Shown: positions 1 to 6,348 of the stretch, piece after piece
Position numbering within the stretch: position 1 is the first letter of the stretch
Layout of the letters: the number at the start of each line of letters is the position of its first letter
From: Alphaproteobacteria bacterium
Lineage (GTDB): Bacteria > Pseudomonadota > Alphaproteobacteria > M2410
Length of the DNA stretch: 6,349 bases
Reading direction: 5' to 3'
NCBI GenBank assembly: GCA_021774955.1
Contig: JAJFIN010000486.1
Span: forward strand, 1-6,349
Position numbers and translations under genes: made by a program
The notes under the pieces: generated by a model
The model's input: the letters and a program-made list of their open reading frames with translations, nothing else
Databases searched by the model: none
Told to the model about the DNA's origin: nothing

Positions 1-1
1 G

Positions 2-1144
2 TTTGGGCGTTTATTCTCCAGTGATTTGTTGCAGGCGTCACTGCGGCTCGGAGCCGTTAGTCTGTTCTTTACTGGCAGTGCAGGTGTGTTGATTGCTCAT
101 TTGCGGCGGCAAATGAATTTCAAATTTTTGGCAGTTCGCAATTTCGTTGGCGGTGTCGCCGGAACAGTTACCGGTATCGGGATGGCGGTTTCAGACTATG
201 GAGCGTCAAGCCTTATCGGTTTTCACTTGGCCAACACATTAGGCTCGACACTTTTCGTTTTCCTGTTTGCCAGACCAATCCCCAAGCTCAGGTTTTCGTC
301 GGAACATCTGCGAGATCTTTTTAGATATTCATCAACAGTATTGGCGTCGAGCCTTATTTGGAACGCAACCTTCCGGGTGTTTTTAGGCCTGGTCGGCTAT
401 ACATCGGGCGTCGCGACTGTGGGATATTTTGAAATAGCGTCAAGAGTGACCGACACCGTTCGAAATCTATGGCTCAGCATGATCAACCCGGTCGCACTCA
501 CCGTGTTTTCGAAAATACAACACGACCAGGAGAGCCTAAATCAAGCCTATCATCAATCAACCGAAATGAATGTGTCTCTTGCGGTGCCGATTTTTGCTGG
601 CATGTGCATCACTGCGCCTAATTTCGTGCCATTGGCACTCGGATCGCAATGGGCGCCTGCAATCATCGCGCTTCAAATCTTGGCCATCGGAAATCTCTTA
701 TCTGCAACACGCCAATTTCCGCCAATTATTTTCAACGCCATCGGCCGCACTGAGCTTAACCTCATCAATTCCACCATCGCATTTGTATCCGCAAATCTCG
801 GTCTTCTATTTTTAGGAGCTGCAGGAACCGCGGTAGCAGCTTTGATCTGGGTCAGCCGATTGATCTTTACTATGACGTTCGGGTTTTGGTGCATGCAGAA
901 CCAGATGAATATGACCGCCCATGAGCAGCTCAAGGGAGTGTACAAACCTGTTCTCGCTTGTCTGGTTATGGTTGGGGTTTTGATTGTGGTGAACAAAAAC
1001 ATTAGCCATGAATGGTCGGACGCAGCCCAACTTATTTTCGCAGTGGCGCTCGGGCCTCTTGTCTATTTCCCCGTGCTTTACTTTCTTTCGCCTCACTTGC
1101 TTGAGCGGTTGCGGGTCAGTTGGGCTGAAATCAGACCACGCTAA
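2..1144 (+). CDS. Polysaccharide flippase, MOP superfamily (Wzx/TuaB-like), 5'-truncated by window edge
   Basis: Integral inner-membrane protein expected to flip a lipid-linked saccharide from the cytoplasmic to the periplasmic face during O-antigen or exopolysaccharide assembly. The frame is open to the first bases of the window, so the TTG at 26 is not the true start; 380 residues are visible and roughly the first 100 of a usual 480-residue protein are missing. Counting from the window edge, an LRRQMNFK segment (34-41) matches the conserved LRR-x-F loop of TuaB-like flippases, followed by hydrophobic helices near 45-63, 70-90, 191-210, 216-234, 255-297, 316-331 and 341-362. The KIQHDQESLNQAY stretch (171-183) and the following hydrophobic block match the mid-protein cytoplasmic loop and helix of this family. 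It ends in TAA one base before the stop of the opposing glycosyltransferase. The family call is firm; the transported glycan is unknown. Confidence 0.88.
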   Translation, partial: FGRLFSSDLLQASLRLGAVSLFFTGSAGVLIAHLRRQMNFKFLAVRNFVGGVAGTVTGIGMAVSDYGASSLIGFHLANTLGSTLFVFLFARPIPKLRFSSEHLRDLFRYSSTVLASSLIWNATFRVFLGLVGYTSGVATVGYFEIASRVTDTVRNLWLSMINPVALTVFSKIQHDQESLNQAYHQSTEMNVSLAVPIFAGMCITAPNFVPLALGSQWAPAIIALQILAIGNLLSATRQFPPIIFNAIGRTELNLINSTIAFVSANLGLLFLGAAGTAVAALIWVSRLIFTMTFGFWCMQNQMNMTAHEQLKGVYKPVLACLVMVGVLIVVNKNISHEWSDAAQLIFAVALGPLVYFPVLYFLSPHLLERLRVSWAEIRPR

Positions 1145-1145
1145 A

Positions 1146-2327
1146 TCAACAATCTGATGATGTGAGTTCGGTATAGAGATCAATGAATTGATCGGTAAAA
1201 GAATCTAAACTGAAATTATCTACCGCTCTCGATCGGGCGCTCTTCCCAAGTGCAACAGCTTTTTGTGCGTCCGTCAGCAGGTCTATGAGATGTTTGCTGA
1301 GAGCATCAATGTCACCAGGTTCAAAAAGATAACCGGTTTGCTCAGGCTCAACGATTTCCTTCAAACCACCGGCATTGCTGGCGATCACGGGCCGTGCGTG
1401 CATCATGGCTTCAATGGCGGTAATGCCAAAGGGTTCTTGCCAAAGGGAAGGGACCACTTGCACCCAGGCGCGCTGGATCTGGTCTGAAATCTCTTTCTGC
1501 GTGATTTTTCCTAAAAAAGTGACCCGGTCTTTAAGTCCAAGATCCTGCACTAGGGTTGCAAGATCAAGCCGAGCAGCGCCGTCTCCAGCTATCACCAGCT
1601 GGGCATTCGGAACGACCCGGAGTACATTTGCAAACGCTTCTATTAGAATGTGACAACCTTTTCCGGTAACCAGACGGCCAGCAAAAAAGACGCTGGGTTC
1701 TTTTGGGAATGTGCCTGAAATCTTCGAAACGGGGATCCCATTGTGGATGACGCTTGTCTCAAACCCTTCCTTGGCGAAGCGGGCCTGAACGGCGTTACTG
1801 TTAGCGACGATCTGGTCAAACGCCCCAATCCAAGAAGACATCATTTTCATTTGCGTCATTAAGGCAAGCCAATCATGGAGGGGATGACAGCCTTCGCTCA
1901 AACAAACGCGGCCCCATTTCTGACGACACTCTTGTCCGTTGGGGAGGGTTTTCGTTCCTGTCGGGCATATCGCGCGGTACCAGGCAAGATGATAGATCGA
2001 TGGAACATCGCGCAGAAGCGGAAGAATGAGCGGTGAAAGTTGCGTGAGGAACATACGAACGTGAACAATATCGGGCTGAAAAGATTTGAGAACTTTGGAA
2101 AGTGAATGGACCGCAAACGGGTTTGCTGTTTGCAAAAGCGTCCGCAGCCGCGTCTCCGTACCGTGACAAGTATAGTCGGCGAAATTCCCGTCCTCTTCTC
2201 CCGCTAAAGCTGTGGAGAAAATACGCGCATCATGGCCCCGGCGGCAAAGCTCATCCCGCAGCCGCAGGATCATAACTTCCGCACCCCCAGAAGGGTATGC
2301 GTAATCTGAGATGATCAATATTTTCAT
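1146..2327 (-). CDS. Glycosyltransferase family 4 (GT-B fold)
   Basis: Cytoplasmic, probably membrane-associated retaining glycosyltransferase that moves a sugar from a nucleotide-sugar donor to a growing glycan. Numbering from the chosen Met (393 aa): strand one MKILIIS with the SGGAE acceptor-side loop (13-17), the domain-linking HNGIP (195-199), FAGRLVTGKG (215-224), which opens the GT1/GT4 C-terminal domain, and the EPFGITAIE E-x7-E donor-binding motif (298-306), followed by ASNAGGLKEIVE. Length is normal for GT4. A GTG at 2366 would add 13 residues, but strand one begins exactly at the ATG at 2327 and neither start has a clear Shine-Dalgarno, so 2327 is preferred. Four cysteines (C121, C134, C142, C147) lie in an insert after a DxVHVR-like segment, a pattern seen in some GT4 enzymes. 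The gene converges on the flippase and diverges from the GT2 gene. Donor and acceptor are not predictable. Confidence 0.9.
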   Translation of the reverse strand: MKILIISDYAYPSGGAEVMILRLRDELCRRGHDARIFSTALAGEEDGNFADYTCHGTETRLRTLLQTANPFAVHSLSKVLKSFQPDIVHVRMFLTQLSPLILPLLRDVPSIYHLAWYRAICPTGTKTLPNGQECRQKWGRVCLSEGCHPLHDWLALMTQMKMMSSWIGAFDQIVANSNAVQARFAKEGFETSVIHNGIPVSKISGTFPKEPSVFFAGRLVTGKGCHILIEAFANVLRVVPNAQLVIAGDGAARLDLATLVQDLGLKDRVTFLGKITQKEISDQIQRAWVQVVPSLWQEPFGITAIEAMMHARPVIASNAGGLKEIVEPEQTGYLFEPGDIDALSKHLIDLLTDAQKAVALGKSARSRAVDNFSLDSFTDQFIDLYTELTSSDC

Positions 2328-2517
2328 TTTAACACGGCCAAGTTTCGGGGCATTGGGGCCAATCACAGGGTAATTTGTAAGCTGACAATGAAGGCTATCA
2401 ACTTGGAGAACAATTCGTATTTAAAGGCTGTTAATCTTCATTTAATACATAGATTCGTTTGTAGCACCTGCACAGCTCGAAGCACCTCAATTCATCAAAC
2501 GGAAGAAAACCCAGACT
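2328..2517. promoter_or_regulatory. Divergent intergenic region between GT4 and GT2 genes
   Basis: About 190 bases of noncoding, relatively AT-rich DNA separate two divergent glycosyltransferase starts, so it should hold both promoters. The GT4-side promoter candidate is listed separately. On the plus strand I see no convincing -35/-10 pair; the most AT-rich part is about 2411-2456. A GGAAG at 2501-2505 is the only Shine-Dalgarno-like stretch for the GT2 gene and is 12 bases from its ATG, which is far. Short direct repeats (AAGGCT at 2391 and 2424; AGCACCT at 2463 and 2481) occur but are within what chance allows. Confidence 0.45.
2374..2401 (-). promoter_or_regulatory. Possible sigma70-type promoter of the GT4 gene
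   Basis: Reading the minus strand, TTGATA (2401-2396) is followed after 16 bases by TACAAA (2379-2374), giving 5/6 and 4/6 matches to the -35 and -10 consensus. Transcription would begin near 2367, which puts the alternative GTG at 2366 at the very 5' end of the message and favours the ATG at 2327, with a leader of about 40 bases. This was found by eye; such matches are common by chance in AT-rich DNA. Confidence 0.3.
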
Positions 2518-3423
2518 ATGGACGGTACCGAGCCTGAGCCAGTAAAGTTTTCAATCGTCATTCCGACCTACAATCGGCGGGATCGTTTGGAAACCTGCCT
2601 CAATTCTATTGCTGATATCAATTACGATAAGGATCGTTTTGAGGTTATCGTGATAGACGATGGTGGTGTACAGAACCTGCAAACCCTCATTGATGGGTTG
2701 CAAAACCGGTTTCAGATAGTTTTGCTGACGCAAGAAAACACTGGTCCTGCAACCGCGCGCAACAACGGCGTGAAAATCGCTAAAGGCGAATACATTGCCT
2801 TTACCGATGATGATTGCACCGTCGCGCCGGATTGGTTGATGGCGCTTGACCGATGGTTTGATAAAGATCCCGATTGCGCCGTTGCAGGAATCGCTCTGAA
2901 CGGATTAGAGGAGAATGTTTTCTCAACGGCGAGCCAACTCCTCATTGATTATCTGTGCGAATATTATAATTCAAAGGACGCCGAACACAGCTTTGGCACG
3001 TCCAACAATCTCGCCTTCCCACGAAAACTATTGCTCGAGATTGGTGGCTTCGATCAATCGTTTCCGTTGTCTGCTGCTGAGGACCGGGAGCTGATTGACC
3101 GTTGGTGTTTCAACAACCATCCAATGATCTACGCAAAAGATATTATCGTAACGCACTTCCACAAGATGAATTTAAAAACCTATTCACAACAGCATCTGAA
3201 TTATGGCCGCGGTGCCCACCGTTACCATATTGTTCGTGCACTCCGAGGCTCAGGAACGGTCGACGTCGAACCACCGAGATTTTACTTCGACTTGCTAACA
3301 TATCCCCTTCGCCAAGGAATAGGGTTTGGCAAAGCCTTTATTCTATCTTTTCTTATGTTCTGGTCTCAATTCGTGGGTACGATCGGATACGCCTATCAAG
3401 GATTTCGAAGTCGCTCGCGCTGA
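2518..3423 (+). CDS. Glycosyltransferase family 2 (GT-A fold), C-terminal membrane-associated
   Basis: Inverting nucleotide-sugar-dependent glycosyltransferase, 301 aa, acting on the cytoplasmic side of the inner membrane. The N-terminus carries FSIVIPTYNRR (11-21), the nucleotide-binding IDDGG (46-50), NTGPATARNNG (74-84) and the metal-binding DxD as FTDDDC (95-100). Then come GTSNNLAFPR (160-169), GGFD (176-179) and AEDRELIDR (187-195), whose Glu-Asp pair fits the catalytic-base region of GT2 enzymes. The last 35 residues contain a hydrophobic stretch (about 268-292) that may be a membrane helix or surface anchor. The ATG at 2518 is the only start close before the first strand; the preceding ribosome site is weak. 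It diverges from the GT4 gene and probably belongs to the same glycan pathway, though the sugar cannot be told. A promoter-containing gap separates it from the acyl-CoA dehydrogenase downstream. Confidence 0.9.
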   Translation: MDGTEPEPVKFSIVIPTYNRRDRLETCLNSIADINYDKDRFEVIVIDDGGVQNLQTLIDGLQNRFQIVLLTQENTGPATARNNGVKIAKGEYIAFTDDDCTVAPDWLMALDRWFDKDPDCAVAGIALNGLEENVFSTASQLLIDYLCEYYNSKDAEHSFGTSNNLAFPRKLLLEIGGFDQSFPLSAAEDRELIDRWCFNNHPMIYAKDIIVTHFHKMNLKTYSQQHLNYGRGAHRYHIVRALRGSGTVDVEPPRFYFDLLTYPLRQGIGFGKAFILSFLMFWSQFVGTIGYAYQGFRSRSR

Positions 3424-3461
3424 CCGGCACTGAAACAAGCCCTGATTGCAGAAGATATCGG

Positions 3462-3487
3462 GTGAGTTCAAACGACAGTTGACTCAC
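3462..3487. repeat. Inverted repeat, candidate operator or hairpin
   Basis: GTGAGT (3462-3467) and its exact reverse complement ACTCAC (3482-3487) are spaced 20 bases centre to centre, two DNA turns. As RNA, the arms extend to nine pairs (GTGAGT-CAA with TTG-ACTCAC) if one T is bulged, leaving the loop ACGACAG. There is no T-run after it, so it is a poor intrinsic terminator for the GT2 gene. It covers the -35 box of the candidate acyl-CoA dehydrogenase promoter, which would suit a repressor site. The pattern is seen; the role is inferred. Confidence 0.4.
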
Positions 3488-3506
3488 TGCGCGACAACCG
3501 GAGAAT
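3479..3506 (+). promoter_or_regulatory. Possible sigma70-type promoter of the acyl-CoA dehydrogenase gene
   Basis: TTGACT (3479-3484, 5/6 to consensus) and GAGAAT (3501-3506, 4/6) are separated by 16 bases. Transcription would start near 3513, giving a leader of under 30 bases with the strong ribosome site inside it. The upstream in-frame ATG at 3505 would then lie before the transcript start, which supports the start at 3541. Matches are by eye and unproven. Confidence 0.35.
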
Positions 3507-3526
3507 GGCGTCCAAACAAAACCAAC

Positions 3527-3533
3527 AAGAGGA
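3527..3533 (+). promoter_or_regulatory. Ribosome binding site deciding the start of the acyl-CoA dehydrogenase
   Basis: AAGAGGA lies seven bases before the ATG at 3541, an ideal Shine-Dalgarno spacing. The alternative in-frame ATG at 3505 has only a GGAG one base upstream, too close to function. Confidence 0.75.
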
Positions 3534-3540
3534 CTCATCC

Positions 3541-4788
3541 ATGTCAGATCCAAATCCCGAGCTTTTTAATCTCGCTATGTCGGAGGCTTCAAAACCACTC
3601 TTTTTTGCGGTCAAGAAGCACATTGAGGACAATGTCATCCCGATTACTGAAGAGTTTTACGCGCTGGATGCTGAGAAGGAAGACCGCTGGTCCTGGCATC
3701 CGCGCCAATTGGAGCTGCTCGATGGCGCCAAACAAAAGGCCAAAGAATCGGGCCTTTGGAATTTCTTCCTCCCCGATTCAGAAATCGGCCAGGGTCTCAA
3801 CAATCTTGACTATGCCTATATCGCCACCGAACTCGGGAAGTATAGCTTAGCCTCTGAAACTTTGAACTGCTCGGCACCAGATACGGGCAACATGGAAGTG
3901 TTGGAGCGGGTCGGCACACCAGCACAAAAAGAAGAATGGCTAAAGCCGCTCTTGAATGGCGAAATCCGTTCGGCCTATGCCATGACCGAGCCGGACTTGG
4001 CGTCATCGGACGCTAAAAACATTGCCACCTCCGCCGTGCTTGAAGGGGATGAATGGGTCATCAATGGAGAGAAATATTATATTTCAGGCGCTGGCGACCC
4101 TCGCTGTAAAATTATGATCACTATGGTTAAGACCAGCCCCGATGCCGCTCCGTCCAAACAGCAATCTCAAATCCTAGTTCCCACCAACACACCAGGTGTA
4201 GAGATTCTAGAAGGCATGCAAGTCTTCGGTGAAGATCATGCCCCGCGCGGTCATATGCATATCAAGTTTGATAATGTCCGTGTGCCGAAAGAAAATATTT
4301 TGCTGGGCGAAGGGTGCGGCTTTGAAATTTCTCAAGTGCGCTTGGGGCCGGGGCGTATCCATCATTGCATGCGTTCAATAGGGCAGGCTGAGCAGGCGTT
4401 AGAACTCATGGTTAAACGCGCCGGCAGTCGCGAAGCCTTTGGTAAACCAATCTTGAAGCTTGGCAAGAACCTCGAAGTGATCTCCCGCGCGCGCATTGAA
4501 ATCGATGCCATGCGCCTCGTCGTCCTGCAAGCAGCCAAAGCCATGGACGTGCTTGGCAATAAGGAAGCCCGTGTCTATGTCAGTGCGGCCAAAGCCATGG
4601 TACCTGAGAAGGTTTGCCAAATCATTGATCAGGCAATCCAGATCCACGGCGCCACCGGCATCTCCCAATGGTCACCGCTGGCTCACATGTATACCCATCA
4701 GCGCCATCTGCGTTTCGCCGATGGTCCCGATGAAGTCCATCACATGGTTGTCGGCCGTGCCGAAGCGCAAAAGCATGGAGCGTGGTAG
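3541..4788 (+). CDS. Acyl-CoA dehydrogenase, ACAD10/ACAD11-like
   Basis: FAD-dependent acyl-CoA dehydrogenase, 415 aa from the well-placed ATG, a normal length. Order: helical N-terminal domain (about 1-140); beta domain with the FAD-contacting YAMTEPDLASSDA (146-158) and EKYYISGAGDPRCK (177-190); ILVPTNTPGVEI (211-222); FDNVRVPKENILLGEG (243-258); then the C-terminal helical domain with RLGPGRIHHCMR (267-278), AGSREAFGKPI (294-304), QIHGATGISQWSPLAHMY (367-384) and RFADGPDEVHH (391-401). The SGAGDP, GPGRIHHCMR and ADGPDEVH signatures are those of the dehydrogenase domain of human ACAD10/ACAD11 and their bacterial relatives. In that last motif an Asp (D394) occupies about the place of the catalytic Glu of medium-chain enzymes. 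It likely acts in fatty-acyl or 4-hydroxyacyl-CoA catabolism in the cytoplasm. It stands alone here, with no ETF, hydratase or thiolase genes nearby. The exact substrate is unknown. Confidence 0.93.
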   Translation: MSDPNPELFNLAMSEASKPLFFAVKKHIEDNVIPITEEFYALDAEKEDRWSWHPRQLELLDGAKQKAKESGLWNFFLPDSEIGQGLNNLDYAYIATELGKYSLASETLNCSAPDTGNMEVLERVGTPAQKEEWLKPLLNGEIRSAYAMTEPDLASSDAKNIATSAVLEGDEWVINGEKYYISGAGDPRCKIMITMVKTSPDAAPSKQQSQILVPTNTPGVEILEGMQVFGEDHAPRGHMHIKFDNVRVPKENILLGEGCGFEISQVRLGPGRIHHCMRSIGQAEQALELMVKRAGSREAFGKPILKLGKNLEVISRARIEIDAMRLVVLQAAKAMDVLGNKEARVYVSAAKAMVPEKVCQIIDQAIQIHGATGISQWSPLAHMYTHQRHLRFADGPDEVHHMVVGRAEAQKHGAW

Positions 4789-4828
4789 ACACAAAATTTG
4801 ACTGGATACTCTTCGCGGAAGGGGCCTA

Positions 4829-5605
4829 TCACGTTAGAATCAATTCCCTGCGCTGACGTATGAACGGGTTGTGACTGGGAGCTTGCGGTTTAAGTTGACC
4901 ACGATCATCCCAATCGCTCGCTGAGTTAAAAGGAAGTTCGCTCATCTCATTGATGTGCTCAAGCAGGGCTACATAATCTCGACTTATCTGATCAAGATGC
5001 ACTTGCTGTTGCGCCACTCCCTGGCGGTTTGGGCCACCATGCACATTGTTAAAAATGACAGGCTCAAGAACGCTGAACCCGACATAACGCAATGCGTAGA
5101 GCGAAGGCCAAAGGATCAATCTTGTGTCACCCTCAATACCGTTATGTGAGCACGCCTCCGCAGACGACCCAGTAGTGACACACATCAGCGCCTTTTTACC
5201 TTTGCAAAACCCAGTATCGTGACGTCGTTTACTTGAATAAAGGCCGCCATAAACAAATATCCGGTCCATCCATCCCTTTAGGATGGCTGGCATGCCGAAC
5301 CACCACAATGGGAATTGGAAAATAACCAGGTCAGCCCATTCAATTTTTTCGATTTCAGATTTTACATCGCTAGGAAGAGTATTGGACTCAAAACTATTGC
5401 GTTGTTCAGTTTGGGCGTCAAAACGATTTGGGTTTTGCCGAGGAAGAAAATGGTGCGCGCCTTCCACGGGGTCAAACTTTTGTGCATACAGATCTGATGT
5501 TTTAACTGCATCGCCCTTTGTCACAAAAGCCTTTGTCGCTAGGTGAGCAAGATGAGCGTTAAAGGATTGTTGTTCCGGATGGGCGAGTACGATTAGTACA
5601 TTCAT
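4829..5605 (-). CDS. NAD(P)H-dependent oxidoreductase, NQO1/flavodoxin-2 family
   Basis: Soluble flavoprotein of the NQO1/MdaB/KefF group, which reduces quinones or similar electrophiles by two electrons using NAD(P)H. The 258-residue protein starts with a Rossmann-like MNVLIVLAHPEQQSFN (1-16), where HP-x4-FN binds flavin phosphate. It continues with SDLYAQKFDPV (37-47), the family hallmark ADLVIFQFPLWWFGMPAILK (91-110), and VTTGSS (143-148). Resemblance to human NQO1 is close across the hallmark. By alignment from memory, the residues at the NQO1 Tyr155/His161 hydride-relay positions are C152 and E158; many bacterial members also lack this pair. The ATG overlaps the TAA of the upstream hydrolase, so it is the second gene of an operon and likely translated by reinitiation. 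It converges on the acyl-CoA dehydrogenase across 40 bases without an evident terminator. The physiological substrate is unknown. Confidence 0.9.
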   Translation of the reverse strand: MNVLIVLAHPEQQSFNAHLAHLATKAFVTKGDAVKTSDLYAQKFDPVEGAHHFLPRQNPNRFDAQTEQRNSFESNTLPSDVKSEIEKIEWADLVIFQFPLWWFGMPAILKGWMDRIFVYGGLYSSKRRHDTGFCKGKKALMCVTTGSSAEACSHNGIEGDTRLILWPSLYALRYVGFSVLEPVIFNNVHGGPNRQGVAQQQVHLDQISRDYVALLEHINEMSELPFNSASDWDDRGQLKPQAPSHNPFIRQRRELILT

Positions 5606-5607
5606 TA
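5603..5607 (-). other. Stop/start overlap TAATG (translational coupling)
   Basis: On the minus strand the hydrolase ends in TAA (5607-5605) and the oxidoreductase begins with ATG (5605-5603), sharing one base. A weak purine-rich GCGAG lies about eight bases before the ATG. Such overlaps usually mean one message and coupled translation. Confidence 0.75.
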
Positions 5608-6348
5608 TTCAACTCGCAATGCCGAAATATCTGTGTGATCCATGAAGGCCTGCGTGTCGGTGCAATTGACAAATTTACAAATAGATTGGAATAGGGCGGT
5701 TGCATTGCTGTACATAGGAAAGTGGCTTGAGGTAGCAATTTCGACCAGCTGACACCGGGACGTCCTGAGCGTGGGTAAATAGGACAGATGTCTATTTTGT
5801 TCCCCGTAAATGAATTGTCGTTTTGCCTGAAGATCTCCAAAAATACCGAGCAAATCCATCCCATCCGAAAGCGCTACAATGGAACGAAAGTAGGGTTCCA
5901 CAGCGTTTTCGTGAACTTTTGCTTTTAAACCAGCCCCATAAACGGCGTAACCAAACTGGTTTTGGTTGATGAGGGCGTCTGCAAGTTTGGACAAGAAAGC
6001 GCGCGGCGATTGAGTGCCGTTGTTAAGAACGCTACGGCTAAAGAAACAATCTTCGGGCGCCAGATTCCCCTCAATATTGGTGAACGATAAAACACGAGGA
6101 CCGAACTCATGTGCCAGCAATAGAGCCGTAAGGCCCCCCATGCTGTGACCGATCAGGTGAAAGGCGTCGATTTCGAAATGTTCCAACAGGGATTTGGTAA
6201 GTTGGACAAGAAACGGAATGTCTAGTTCATCAAAATGATCAATTTCAGATGAGCCGCAGCCAGGATAGTCAAACGCGAGATATCCGTAACCGGAATACTC
6301 TTCCATCAGAAGGATGTCGGCGTAATCTTCTTTTGTCGATCCGAATCC
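5605..6348 (-). CDS. Alpha/beta hydrolase, 5'-truncated by window edge
   Basis: Serine hydrolase of the alpha/beta fold, probably an esterase or related C-X bond hydrolase in the cytoplasm. The frame is open to the right edge, 14 residues beyond the Met at 6306 (GFGSTKEDYADILL). In this family a His-Gly oxyanion loop normally sits right there, so the true start lies outside and the Met is internal. From that Met: AFDYPGCGSS (11-20) matches the family DxPGxGxS strand-loop; GHSMGG (53-58) is the nucleophile elbow with Ser55; FIYGEQNRH (165-173) follows the strand that carries the acid, where Glu169 is the candidate; SSHFPMYSN (193-201) holds the catalytic His195. A cap domain fits between about 85 and 155. 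At 247 visible residues, little is missing. It precedes and overlaps the quinone-reductase-like gene. The substrate cannot be named. Confidence 0.85.
   Translation of the reverse strand, partial: GFGSTKEDYADILLMEEYSGYGYLAFDYPGCGSSEIDHFDELDIPFLVQLTKSLLEHFEIDAFHLIGHSMGGLTALLLAHEFGPRVLSFTNIEGNLAPEDCFFSRSVLNNGTQSPRAFLSKLADALINQNQFGYAVYGAGLKAKVHENAVEPYFRSIVALSDGMDLLGIFGDLQAKRQFIYGEQNRHLSYLPTLRTSRCQLVEIATSSHFPMYSNATALFQSICKFVNCTDTQAFMDHTDISALRVE

Noticed and set aside
812..1183. Minus-strand open frame of 123 codons opposite the flippase 3' end
   Set aside because: It lies antisense to a well-supported membrane protein and across the GT4 stop; the translation has no recognisable domain and low-complexity character.
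2391..2487. Direct repeats AAGGCT (33 bases apart) and AGCACCT (18 bases apart) in the divergent intergenic region
   Set aside because: A 6-7-base repeat is expected by chance in 150-190 bases, and the copies have no shared longer context.
3505..3540. Upstream in-frame ATG adding 12 residues to the acyl-CoA dehydrogenase
   Set aside because: Its ribosome site is one base away, the added residues are not family-like, and the ATG at 3541 has an ideal Shine-Dalgarno.
4809..4823. Short hairpin CTCTTC-GCG-GAAGGG in the 40-base gap after the acyl-CoA dehydrogenase
   Set aside because: Six pairs including a G-U and no adjacent T-run on either strand; too weak to call a terminator.
5559..5864. Minus-strand open frame of 101 codons spanning the hydrolase/oxidoreductase junction
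   Set aside because: It overlaps both real genes in another frame and shows no family motif.
6304..6306. ATG at 6306 as the start of the alpha/beta hydrolase
   Set aside because: The frame continues upstream to the window edge with residues that fit the loop after the oxyanion His-Gly, so the gene is truncated rather than starting here.
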